From: Piper betle
Lineage: Eukaryota > Streptophyta > Magnoliopsida > Piperales > Piperaceae
DNA: 64,000 nt
Direction of reading: 5' to 3'
Assembly: GCA_033002965.1 (NCBI GenBank)
Contig: JAURVB010014137.1
Span: forward strand, 101,249-165,248
Shown piece by piece: positions 1 through 10,511 of the stretch; within the stretch, counting starts at the first letter, position 1; every line of letters starts with the position of its first letter. Below the pieces are notes generated by a model, which did no database searches, had not been told where the DNA came from, and saw only the letters and a program-made list of their open reading frames with translations. The translations under genes were made by a program, and so were the position numbers.

Positions 1-454
1 CTCGTAAATATTACTTGACTCGTCTCCGACTCGAGTCAAGTATAATAACTAAGTCGTATTAAATCCTAAAAAAATTCATAAAAATTGGGAAAAATCCCGT
101 AAAATCAAACAAATACCAAACGTCGTAATGATATGCTCTAGAACTATCAACCCACCCGAAATGCCCGTAACGCATCCTAACGCAATAAACGGCCTAAAAC
201 TAATTCTACGATCCATTATATATAAAAATAATAAAAAAATGACTGGCATACTCTCATATATCTGATAACTCATTCTGTTCTGCTGTGTTCATGACGTTAT
301 CATCATATACTTGGGTACGCATGACCCTCATAGCTCATACACGCGACTGGCATCGGCTCGGTACACGTGTCCTGAAACTGACTCAACTCAAAAAATAACG
401 GTCGACCCGACCGGTTCTAAATATAAAACCCTAACTCGAATCGTGGGTTTTACA
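1..454 (-). mobile_element. LTR fragment (Ty3/gypsy-type), runs off the left edge
   Basis: This stretch is the reverse complement of the first ~455 bases of the solo LTR at 1198-4183. Its terminal TGTAAAACCC lies on the minus strand and ends at 454, so the rest of the LTR continues to the left of the window. The bases outside it (455 onward) hold a polypurine tract on the minus strand, so this is the 3' LTR of a minus-strand element. Identity to the + copy is high but not perfect, judged by eye. Confidence 0.85.
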
Positions 455-1197
455 ACCTTCCCTCCTTATAAAAATTTCGTCCTCGAAATTTTAACTCAAG
501 GAGGTTCTGCTGAAACTAGTTCCTGGAAGCTGGGATACATATCAGTCGTATCCTCTACTGGTTCAACAATCTTATACATCCTCACTGACTGTAGTGGTGC
601 CGACGTGGCGAGTCATGCTAGTGATGCTGACCATCTCAAATATTCTGGATTCTATACTTGGGGCCATCCGATTATAAGGAAGGCCCGGATCAAATTTGAA
701 AAGTAAGATCTAGTCCATCCTTGTAATCGGACGGCCCAGATTGAAACAGATCTTTAAAAAATAACAGATTTAGGCCGTCCTTGTAATCAGACAGCCCCAA
801 TCACGCGGGGAGGTGGCAGAATTTTTTCTATCCCTACCACAAGTTAGCCACCCTCAATAGATAAAGCATTAAAAACATCAAAATATACTTTTTATAAAGA
901 TAATAATAATTAAAATTTTAATTAAAATAACATTAAGTTAATGGTTTAAGATGCATCTCATCTCTAACATAATAAAATTTATTTTATAAATATAAAAATA
1001 AAATCGTCAAATAAGACAATTCATAATAATATTACAATAAAATCACAAAGGAGATAAAAAAACATATTATTTTTAAGATCGTTCTTTCTTTGAATCGTCA
1101 ATCTTCCTCTTTTAATGTGCCTTTGAAAAATCTAAAAATCTTTTAAGTCGGTTTATTAAATTTAAAATTGTCTAAAATTTTCCTTCAAGAACGCCAC
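455..1197 (-). mobile_element. 3' end of internal region of a minus-strand Ty3/gypsy element, plus AT-rich spacer
   Basis: Read on the minus strand, the bases next to the LTR (455-467) form a purine tract, AAGGAGGGAAGGT, immediately before TGTAAAACCC. Just upstream is ATTTCGAGGACGAAATTT (about 470-492), a signature commonly found at the end of the Ty3/gypsy polyprotein. I see no credible protein in the rest. Positions 661-686 form a near-palindrome (GGGCCATCCG...AAGGCCC), and related motifs recur inverted near 716-735 and 773-795, so a small hairpin-type repeat is present. From about 840 to 1197 the sequence is AT-rich with nothing recognisable. Confidence 0.6.
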
Positions 1198-4183
1198 TGT
1201 AAAACCCACGATTCGAGTTAGGGTTTTATATTCAGAACCGGTCGGGTCGACCGTTATTTTTCGAGTTGAGTCAGTTTCAGGACACGTGTACCGAGCCGAC
1301 GCCGGTCGCGTGTATGAGCTATGAGGGTCATGCGTACCCAAGTATATGATGATAACGTCATGAACACAGCAGAACAGAATGAGTTATCAGATATATGAGA
1401 GTATGCCAGTTAGTTTTTTTTAATTTTAGTTTCATATATAGTGGATCGTAGAATTAGTCTTAGGCCGCTTACCGCGTTAGGATGCGTTACGGGCAGTTTG
1501 GGTGGGTTGATAATTCTAGAGCATATCATTACGATATTTGGTGTTGTTTGATTTTACGGGATTTTTCCTGATTTTTATGAATTTTTTTAGGATTTAATAC
1601 GACTTAGTTATTATACTTGACTCGAGCCGGAGACGAGTCAAGTATTATTTACGAAACTGCCACCAGCCCTTTTCTTCCTCTTCCCCGACCTTTTCTTCCC
1701 CAAAACGTTGCCGCGCGCCGCCCCTGTTCGCGCGCCACCGCCGCCACGGCCGACGCCAGCTGGCCGCCGTTCGACGCCGCCCGGCCCAGCCACGGCGTCG
1801 CCATGCTACCCCGACCAAGTCCGGCCCCAATCGGGCCGCCGTGACGCCGGAATCGCCGTGCGTAGCGCCGCGGCAAGGTTTTGGTCGCGTCACCGATCGC
1901 GCCGCCGCCGACCGTCGCCACCACGATCAGGTGGTCGGCTCGACGTCCTCGACCCCTCAGCTGCCTTCCCCGACCGGAACGGAGGCCGTCGCCACCGTGG
2001 CCGGCCGGATTTAGCGACCCATCGCCGCCGCTCTGTTTTATGCATTTTCCGGCGAGCCGCCACCTCCGTTGGCCGCGTCAACCTCGTAGATGAGTCGGGC
2101 TCGCCGAGCCGGTTCCGAGGGTACCCAACACGACCCTTTTCCGACCAGTAGAGGCCTCCGGCGATTGTCGCCGGAAAACCACCGGAAGTCGCCGGAAAAC
2201 CGCCAGCAGCTGCCGGAAAACCGCCGGAAAATCGAAATTCCTGGAATTCGCCGGAATTCACCGGATCTTCCGCGGGGCTCACCCAGTGGTGCCCGATCGA
2301 GCTTCGGACGCCGATGAGCGCCAAATTTGAGCTCCGAGACGCGCGACGGAACCCTAGCCGTCGCCGATTGCCGACGACGTGAGGTATAATTACCTCCGAT
2401 TGATTTATTTAAAATTGATGATAATTGTTAGCATAGCATGCTAGGGTTGATTAATTAGCATGATGAATGTCAGATTATGAATGAAGTTACATGATGTGAT
2501 TGATATTTCATGGAGGTTAAGTGATCTAATGAAGTAAGTAAGTTGAGCATGCTAATCGAGTAATGTAACTTAGGAAAAATACAATAAAATTGGTAGGAAT
2601 AGGATGAGTTAGAATTATTTTCATATTATGATTATTGATTGTGGTTGATGTTTGTATTGCGGTGTGATGGTCATGTCGGATTTGATGCATCATTTAGTTA
2701 GCGGGCGTTAGTATTTAGTTTTGATGTGTAGGTACGGAGTATGAGCTCGCCGCCTAGGCGCGATGACACGCTTGGAGCTTCTACCAGGTCCGTTTAGGAC
2801 TCGTCTTGTTTTACGCTCTTCCATTGTATGTTTATTTTATTATTGCAGGGCGGGTTAAGTGGCGTTTTATTGGATCCCACTTAACTCGGGCCATTTAATC
2901 GAATATTTCCGGATTAATAACCCCTCGAGGATGAGATCCCTCGAGGATGATTTCGAAAACAAGATCCACCACAAGTTGCCTTCGGGCCTATTATATGAAT
3001 CCCTTCCCAGGCCTATATATATAGTTTTATCGAGTTTTCAGTGAGACGAGAGATGGAGAAACCGACTGCACGTACCATGCAGAGGATGCCGTGACAGTCA
3101 AAGCGGGCTCTGGATTAGTGCCAGCGGACTGTTCCATTCCCGAGGGATCCTGACAACTCCGCGTTTGAGTTCCTCACACCCGGAGAACGTGGAGGTTTAC
3201 GGGTACTGTTTAGTACAGCGCATGTCCGGACTTGTGGTTCAAAGGGTACTAAAGGCGACTGCCTGAGAGTACTCGGCCTTCGTGCTCAAGGCCAGGAGAG
3301 ATATGGAGGTTCGGAGAGGGCTTAGGATAAAGTTTCATGAGAAGTACTGAAAAAGAAGTGCTGAGAGTAGCACAGTACCAGCAGCAGAGCAGTAAGTTCG
3401 GGATGCTACCGGGTCTGCAGCCCAGTGGCTCCTCAGTAGTGCCCTTCAGAGTGTTCACGTGGAGTATGATGTTTTCTTTCAGATGAGAGTTTGCTCTCAT
3501 AGCCAGTTTGTTATAGTTATTTTATTTTTCGGACCAGTAACGCTTGTTACTGACGTTTTTCTTATATATATGTAGGTGATAAGCACGAGATGGATGAGCC
3601 AGCTGGGACGGAGGAGCAATAAGGTCTTCTGCACACACACATTGGGTGATTAAATATTTAATGTTTGTTTATGATGTTATTTTATACACATGCTATGAGT
3701 AAATGTTTGAGCATGATGATATGATATGAATGAAATGTTAAGACACGATAACAGAATGCAAAATATGATCAGAGTTGCGCAGCAAGGAGTGGGTTGAGAC
3801 CCAAGTTTTAAAATAAGTTACAGCATGTTAGATTTTATATTTTATATGAATGAAATTATTTGATATATGGTTAGATATATATTTGCATATGTATATTTGA
3901 CAGGGTGGCCCCTAATTGCATTTTTAGGGGAAACTCTATCCGTTATATTTCAAAGTTTTCATTAATTTTTATCGGGATTGTCTTGGTGTGCACTCTGATT
4001 TGTATGTCATTCACGTAGTACCATGTTAGGGTTTGTGTATTCATCCATGCTTTGAGAGTTGTATCTTCATCTTAAGACGCCGAGATTGGATCCGTATGAG
4101 TTAGGTTCGGGTTAGCCGACCTAACCGGGGCCGGTAACATGCCGGTTCGGTTCACGAGTGTGGACCGGATTTGGGGTGTTACA
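1198..4183 (+). mobile_element. Solo LTR, ~3.0 kb, with perfect 5-bp target-site duplication
   Basis: The element begins TGTAAAACCC (1198) and ends GGTGTTACA (4183), giving the TG...CA ends and short terminal inverted repeat TGTAA/TTACA of LTRs. The five bases before it (GCCAC, 1193-1197) and after it (GCCAC, 4184-4188) are identical, a target-site duplication. No internal coding region is present, so it is a solo LTR left by LTR-LTR recombination. At nearly 3 kb it is unusually long. Its inside has a GC-rich part (about 1660-2350), including short repeats of GCCGGAAAACC near 2170-2235, then AT-rich sequence. Related copies in the window are 1-454, 42430-45122 and, more diverged, 5385-7211. 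Open frames inside it resemble no known protein. Confidence 0.92.
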
Positions 4184-4188
4184 GCCAC

Positions 4189-4700
4189 GACCTTGACTAA
4201 CCAACATTGAGGCCTTGAACCTCCGTTTTGTCTACACAATGAGCATTGTGACCTTGAAACTCAGAATCGTGCCCCTTGTCCACGGATCCTTTTACACATC
4301 AAATTTCTAAATTTTTCAAGTTTTATCTCGGAACTCCATTTTTATTCACTTTTGTGTTCTCATTGTCTTTCTCTCAACTATTCATTAAAAGAAAATCAGA
4401 ACAATTTAATCAACTAATATAACACCTAAATTTATCTAACTCTAAATTACAATCAAGATCACCTAAACTAATAAAAATTGACAAAAACATATAAAAACCT
4501 CCAAAAATCTCAAGGACTTTACACTATTCAGCACTTAAGGGATTTGAATATAAATTAAAGGCACAATTATCATGGCACATCACACCATAACATATCTACC
4601 CATGAGTGTTTGGCACATGTTGTATCCTTTGATTATAAATACATGGTTGTATATATTTATTAGTTATGTTCTCTTTTGGGAGAGGGTATATAAATGAGAT
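4189..4700. other. AT-rich spacer, no gene seen
   Basis: This is the right flank of the solo LTR insertion and continues the sequence interrupted at 1197. I see no open frame of note, no RNA gene and no clear repeat boundary. Confidence 0.5.
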
Positions 4701-4707
4701 TCTTTGA

Positions 4708-5170
4708 CTTAGTCTTACATCTAATACCTAATGGGTAAGATCACATTTATAATGTAGGAATTGACTATATACCTGTTAACTATTTTTGAAGAAATAATAT
4801 GTCTTTACTACTTTTGAAAAAATGATGTAGGTCATTATGCTACATTTTGGGATAGGGAGTTACAAATGATATTAGAGCTTCTTAATCTCGTGTTATATAG
4901 TAGTTAGATTAGTCGCATTAGTTAGATTGCCAGTTACAAGCCAAAGAAGGTCATTGACTAGAGTTAACACAGGTCAAGGATAGAAATTTTGAGAATAAAA
5001 TTTTCTAAGATGGGTAGGGTGTAAGATGTTTCAGCTTAGCCCCACATTTAATACTCAAAGTGGTAAGATAATATTCATGAGTGAAAATGGATTATACATC
5101 TCTAACTTTAGTTAACCACTTTTAAAGAAATGACTTAAGTCTTTGTATTGCACTTTGGGTTAGGTCGTCA
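4708..5170 (+). mobile_element. TRIM-like retroelement remnant (two decayed LTR-like copies)
   Basis: Two similar blocks, roughly 4708-4860 and 5021-5168, share an order of motifs: TCTTACATCTAATACC or TGTAAGATG...CACATTTAATACTC, then a block ending TTTTGGGATAGG or CTTTGGGTTAGG. After the first block comes TTACAAATGATATTAGAGCT (4860-4879), a decayed form of the TGGTATCAGAGC primer-binding site matching initiator-Met tRNA. Before the second block is a purine-rich AAGATGGGTAGGG (5008-5020), like a polypurine tract. The spacing and tiny interior suggest a terminal-repeat retrotransposon in miniature. The copies are well diverged and the boundaries approximate. Confidence 0.45.
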
Positions 5171-5384
5171 TTGCACTATATGTGAGTATATTTTCTCTGT
5201 AGTGGATTTTTTATAATTGTAATTAGTTTATAATCGTGATGGATTGGATTGGTGTGTTGTTTGCTCTTTAAATTTTTCCCTTAGAAAATCTATGACCCAT
5301 GGTGACTCTCGACCACTGAACTGAATGCAAGCAGCATGCATTGTTATCGAATAACATGTAGACATTTTATGATTTTGTAGATCG

Positions 5385-7211
5385 TGTAAAACCCGTGATC
5401 GAATCAAGGTTTTATAAATCTAAACTGGTCAATTTGGCCATTATTTTCAATCGAGTTAAGTTTTAATTACGAGACGATCATTCATTTTTCTCAACTACCA
5501 TTTATTTTTCTCACTGATCATTCATTTTCTCAACCAACCATTCGTTTTTCTCACTGACCACTCGTTTTCTTCCCCTGACACCTATATATTCTACAATTCT
5601 AACATTATCATCATTTAGCCACCACCATCCTTTTCATCCAACTTCTTTCTTCTTTTTTTCTTCTCTTTTCCCCCACGATCCTCACTCAAGTCAGCCACAA
5701 CTTCGTTGTCGTCACCATCATAGATTGACGATTAGGTATGGAGTAGGAGCTCACCGTTTAGGCATTAAGACACTCTCGGAGCTTCACCAGGCCTGTTTAG
5801 GACTTGCCCCTGAGTTTATTATTCTATTCTATCGTGATTTAATTTTTACAGATTGTAGGATGTAGTTGAGTGGTGTTTTATTGGATCCCACTTAACCCGG
5901 GTCATTTAATCAATCGATCTTCTTGATTAGTAACCCTCGAGGATGAGATCACTTCGAGTATGTTTTCGAAAATAAGATCCACCACAAGCTGCCTTCAGGC
6001 TTATTATATAAATCTCTATCAAAACCTATATATATGTAGTTTTTGCAATTTTTCGATAATTATACTACACTAACGGGCATGTACCAGTCAAAGCGGCCGA
6101 CAACCATGTTATGCAAGTGGCATGTGCCAGTCAAAACCGGGAATACCAACAACTATGTTATGCTAGCGGCATATACCAGTCGATGCCGAGATTACCGACA
6201 ACCATGTTATGCTAGTGGCATGTGCCAGTCGAAGCCGTTGACAACCATGTTATGCAAGTGGTATGTGTCCAGTCAGATGTCAGGAATACCAACAACCATA
6301 AGTGTTAGTCAAAGCCACCAACAACCATACTACGCAAGTGGTATGTGTCAGTCGATGCCGGGAACACTGACAACTATGTTCTGCTAGCGGCATGTGCTAG
6401 TCGAAGCCGCCGACAACCATGTTATGCAAGTGGTATGTGCCAGTCGAAGCCAGAAACACCAACAACCATGTTACGCGAGTGGGTATGGAAGTAAGAAAAT
6501 AGCTTAAGTTCCAAATGACTAAAAAGTGAAATGAGAAAATGTCGAGAGAGGCATTAGCAGTAGCAGATTAGTTCAGTTAAAGATGATTTCAGTTCAATAG
6601 ATGCCCTCAAAGATTTCACAATGTTTTCTTTCATATAAGAGTTTGTTCTTATAGCCAGTTTGATACTAGTTATATTTTTAGACCAATAACACTTGTTACT
6701 GAAGTATTTTTTTTAATATATGTAAGTGATGATTATGAGTAAGATGAGCCAGTCTGGATGAATGAGCAGTGATGACTTTTGCACATGCACACGTGCCGAT
6801 CGAATATTTATTTTGACTATTTTATTTGTGTTGTTATGTAATTATGAATAATAAAAATACTTATGATGAAGATTGTGGTAAGTAAAAATGGATAGTGATA
6901 TTATGATTTGAAATAGATATTAGTGTGCTAGTTAAATGATAAAAGTGAAACGTGAATACAATGGATAAGTGGGTCGAGACCCAAATATCGAGAATGTTTT
7001 AATGCGATCGAATTAAATATTTTGACATGTCATCCATTTAGTCGCATGTTATGTTTATTTTTATACATTTATCTATGCATTGCGATAAACATCTTTCATT
7101 TTAAGATACGGAGAGTAGATCCATAGGGTTGGGTTCGAGGTTAACCGACTTAATCGGAGGCCAGTGAAATTCTAGTTCGATTCCAAACATAAACCGGATT
7201 TGGTGCGTTAT
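5385..7211 (+). mobile_element. Diverged LTR related to the 3-kb solo LTR
   Basis: It starts TGTAAAACCCGTGATCGAATCAAGG-like (5385) and ends near AAACCGGATTTGGTGCGTTATA (7211), which parallels the CCGGATTTGGGGTGTTACA end of the solo LTR. Internal landmarks also match: the GGTATGGAGTAGGAGCTC block (~5735), the TTATTGGATCCCACTTAACCCGGG block (~5878) and CCTCGAGGATGAGATC (~5934). The GC-rich part of the LTR is missing and the copy is about 1.8 kb. I found no matching target duplication (GATCG on the left, TATTG on the right), so this is an older insertion or a fragment. Confidence 0.7.
6078..6480 (+). repeat. Minisatellite, ~40-52 bp units, about nine copies
   Basis: Variant units of the form ACAACCATGTTATGCAAGTG followed by GCATGTGCCAGTCGAAGCCG run head to tail with single-base and small length differences. 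The array sits inside the diverged LTR at the position where the solo LTR (about 3070-3260) has only a single, non-repeated GTACCATGCAGAGGATGCCG-like stretch, so it expanded in this copy. A 114-codon open frame crosses it, but this is a by-product of the repeat. Confidence 0.85.
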
Positions 7212-9190
7212 ATATTGACGCAATTTTATGAACACAATACAGTGAGAATACCCTATGGTCAAAAGGTGTGGCAGCATACGCTGTCCTAGCTTATATGCGC
7301 TAACCTACTAGATACTTGGATTACCTTGAAATCAACCGCGATAATAAAATTCCAAAATTGCCACCTACTTTTTTCTTCCCATCTTTCTTGATTTTTTTTG
7401 AAATTACCACTTTTCATGACTATTTTTCATAGTTTAATATTTTAACAAAAATTAGATATAAAATTTTCATGACTATTTGAGCATCAATGACTGTCTTTAA
7501 CAACGAATCTGATATATTGTTTTAATATGAAAAAGTGACAGATACAATAACAATAAAATTAATAAAAGAAAAAAGCATGGTCAACTATTCGGTTACTCAA
7601 CGATGGGTTGGGAGGAAACTTTTATGTGGCTCTTCTTTCTCCTCGTGTCTTAGTATTTTTCCAAGAGTTGAGGACTTTGGAATGTTCATTACTAGAATAA
7701 ATCTGATTGAGATTTTTAAAGGGCAATGGAAAGGAGAAAGTAGGATGACATTCTCATCGAGACTCAAGCTTATAGACGGGTATAAATTTTTCTTAGCAAT
7801 CTCAAAGAAAAAATTATATTGAAATAATTTTATATCAAATGGGTTGAGAGGATCACAAGTCCATAAATAAATAAGAACCAAGCCGAGGAAATTTAGAGAT
7901 CCTAGCATGGAAGATAGGAAGAAGTGTATAATTGGAAATAAAATAATAACAACTTAAGCACCGTGCTGATAAGATTTTATCCAAGGGTCAAAATAATTGT
8001 AAGCTATATAAACCATATACCTCATACACGCCACCCTCATATCCTATAGGTTAAAATTTGAATAGTTATCATGTTACAATATTCCGCTGCGTGTTATTTT
8101 CTAAGTGCCAAGTATAGCTTTTGCTTAAATGCCAGAAATCATGGTTTCCATGTTTAAACAAAATTTCGTTTTAAGTTTATTAGGCTAACATGGACAACTT
8201 GTGGTGGTGTAATCAAACAAGCTTTCTACGAGTAAAAATGGGTTAAAATCACTGTTTTCAATAAGTGTTTGTTTGACTTAAATAAGAGTTGGATAGAATA
8301 AGCATAAAAATTCAGAACTTAAAAAAAATACCTCACTAGAAACAAATTACACACCAATCTCTCAAAGAAGTATTTTGGGACTAACTTAATTATAAGATCA
8401 TAAACTCTAATTATCTTTTTATATGTAGAGCTATCATTCTCAAATCAATGAACAAATAATTCTTGTTCTTTATGTTTGTTATTGGGTAACCAACCTGTTG
8501 ATTTTACTCGTTTTTTTGAAATTGTTGGCTTGACTCATCTTAAAAATGGATGAATAGAACATCTAATATTTACATTTTTAATGAAAATTGTAAATTTATT
8601 TTTCATTATTAAAATAAATTTACATTGAAACATAGATTAAAAGCAAAAATAATATTTCACTATAAATTTAATATGAATGAGACTATATTTATTAGTGAGT
8701 TTAATTAATAAATTTAATATAAAAATCTAGTTATTTCTTATTTTTTAACCCCACCAACACGTGAATTAAATTAATAAGAGTAATAGATATGTAATTTGAT
8801 TAATAGGTTTGTGGTGTAAATATAAAAATATGTTGGACCGTGATTCGGATAAAAATAATATAAATATAATTCACACTTGTAAAACTAATTTTATTAACTT
8901 ATAAGTATTAGGGTACAAATAAAATGAAATTATCGGTTTCGCTAATCCACCTAATAATTATATATATATATATATATAATATATAAATTGTTTAATCTTT
9001 ATCTCTAATAAAATTAAATTTAAACATGCTAATTCTACTTTATTAGCCCCGAACTGGCTCAACATAAAAGACTGAAGGCGTCCAAGCTCTGGAACGACGT
9101 AATACCTCAAGCGCACCCCTTCGCAACATCGTCACGAGCGTTCCAGTGGCCGTACCAAAAGTCCACAACCTGCAATCTAGCCGCCACCTT
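7212..9190. other. AT-rich intergenic region with (TA)n microsatellite
   Basis: I see no supportable gene. An open frame near 7535-7822 resembles nothing known and lacks gene-like composition. A (TA)n run lies at about 8957-8979. The block 8735-8955 resembles the reverse complement of about 18015-18240 (shared GTGAATTAAATT, AATTCACAC and TTTATTAA motifs), so it may be a diverged dispersed repeat or MITE. Confidence 0.5.
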
Positions 9191-9286
9191 CGTCCCCAAG
9201 CAAACCCTACCCAATACCGATTGCTGCCGCCGCCGCTTCGTCCCCAAGCAAACCCTACCCAATACCGATTGCTGCCGCCGCCACCG
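9191..9286 (+). repeat. 48-bp tandem duplication in the ELC 5' leader
   Basis: Two head-to-tail copies of a 48-bp unit starting CGTCCCCAAGCAAACCCTAC (9191-9238 and 9239-9286) lie just before the ELC start codon. The period is a multiple of three and the frame is open, but there is no upstream in-frame ATG, so the repeat is probably in the 5' untranslated leader. Confidence 0.9.
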
Positions 9287-9295
9287 CCACCGCCG

Positions 9296-10511
9296 ATGGT
9301 ATCTCCACAGCCGCCGCCGCCGACGCCGACGCCGACAGGCCAAGGCGCCCAATACACCCAACAGTTCCTGAGCAGCGTGCTCTCGCAGCGCGGACCCGAG
9401 TCCCTCCCCTACACCGAGGACGTCAAGTGGCTGATCCGGCAGCACCTCGTCGCCCTCGTTGACGCCTTCCCATCCCTCCAAGCCAAGTCCGCCTCCTTTA
9501 CCCACAACGACGGCCGCACCGTACACCTCCTACAGGCCGACGGCACCGTCCCTATGCTCTACCACGACGTCGTCTACAACATCCCCGTCATCATCTGGCT
9601 CCTCGAGCCCTACCCCCGCGCACCACCTTGCGTCTACCTCGCCCCCACCCGGGACATGGTGGTGAAGCGCGGCCACCCCCACGTCAACCCCTCCGGCCTC
9701 GTCTCCGCCCCCTACCTCCACTCCTGGGTCTTCCCCTCCTCAAACCTCGTCGAGCTCGCCCGCTCTCTCTCCCACATCTTCGGCCGCGACCCGCCGCTCT
9801 ACACCCGCCAACCCCCACGAAACTCTAACCCTAACCCGATCCCCCTCCCTCCTCCTCGCCCTCGCCCTCCCCTCCCCCTCCCCCGATTCCGCCTTCCCGC
9901 CCCCGCCGCCGTACGGAGGCGGGCGGTTCCCCCCGATGCGGCCGGCGCCGACGGAGGACCCGACGGAGGTGTACCGGCGCAACGCGATCAACAAGATTCT
10001 GGAGGCGGCACACGGGGACATCGGGTCGATACGGAAGGCGCGGGAGGCGGTGATGGAGGGGATGATCGCCGCACAGGGGGCGCTCCGGCGGCGGGAGGAG
10101 GAGGTCGGGGCGGGCCTGCGGGGAATGCTGGAGGAGAAGGAGGGGTTGGAGCAGCAGCTGCAGCTGGTTCTGATGAACTCCGATTTGTTGGAGGGGTGGG
10201 CGAGGGAGAACGAGGAGAAGATCGCCCGGCGAGGGGATTTCGACGCCGATGATGCGTTTGAGGCCATGGATGTTTTGTCGAAGCAGCTTCTGGAGTCGAC
10301 GGCGGCGGATTTGGCGATTGAGGATTTGATATACTCGTTGGATACGGCGGTGCAGGAAGGGTCGATTCCGTTCGATGCCTATCTGAAGAACATTAGGACT
10401 TTGTCAAGGGAGCAGTTTTTCCATAGAGCTATGGCGGCTAAGGTTCGAGGTGCTCAGATGCAGGCTCAAGTCGTCGCCATGGCTGCTCGGTCTGCGCACT
10501 ACGCATCGTAA
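9296..10511 (+). CDS. ELC: ESCRT-I subunit VPS23/TSG101 homologue (ELC-like), frameshifted in the linker
   Basis: This intronless gene encodes the ubiquitin-binding ESCRT-I subunit that recognises ubiquitylated cargo on endosomes for sorting to the vacuole. The start at 9296 is the first in-frame ATG. Residues ~20-165 form the UEV domain ([61 protein letters not shown]). A proline-rich linker, a coiled coil ([20 protein letters not shown]) and the C-terminal steadiness box ([36 protein letters not shown]) follow. The UEV part is in frame 2 of the window and the coiled coil/steadiness box in frame 3. The switch must lie in the C-rich linker at about 9830-9885, so one base is extra or two are missing. 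Both halves are otherwise uninterrupted and the total (~405 residues) matches plant ELC. It may be a sequencing slip in poly-C or a real lesion. Confidence 0.9.

Noticed and set aside
311..706. 131-codon open frame at the window start
   Set aside because: It runs across the LTR boundary antisense to the element, and its composition and sequence match no protein.
1617..2324. Several long overlapping open frames on both strands
   Set aside because: They lie in the GC-rich part of the solo LTR, where stops are rare in all frames; none resembles a retroviral or cellular protein.
6043..6387. 114-codon repeat protein
   Set aside because: It is a by-product of the minisatellite; the unit length is not constant, so the frame is not maintained.
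6078..6480. CRISPR-like array
   Set aside because: Units are contiguous variants without constant repeats and unique spacers, in a plant LTR; it is a minisatellite.
7535..7908. Open frames on both strands of ~100 codons
   Set aside because: No recognised domain, no splice or promoter context, and similar length on both strands suggest chance.
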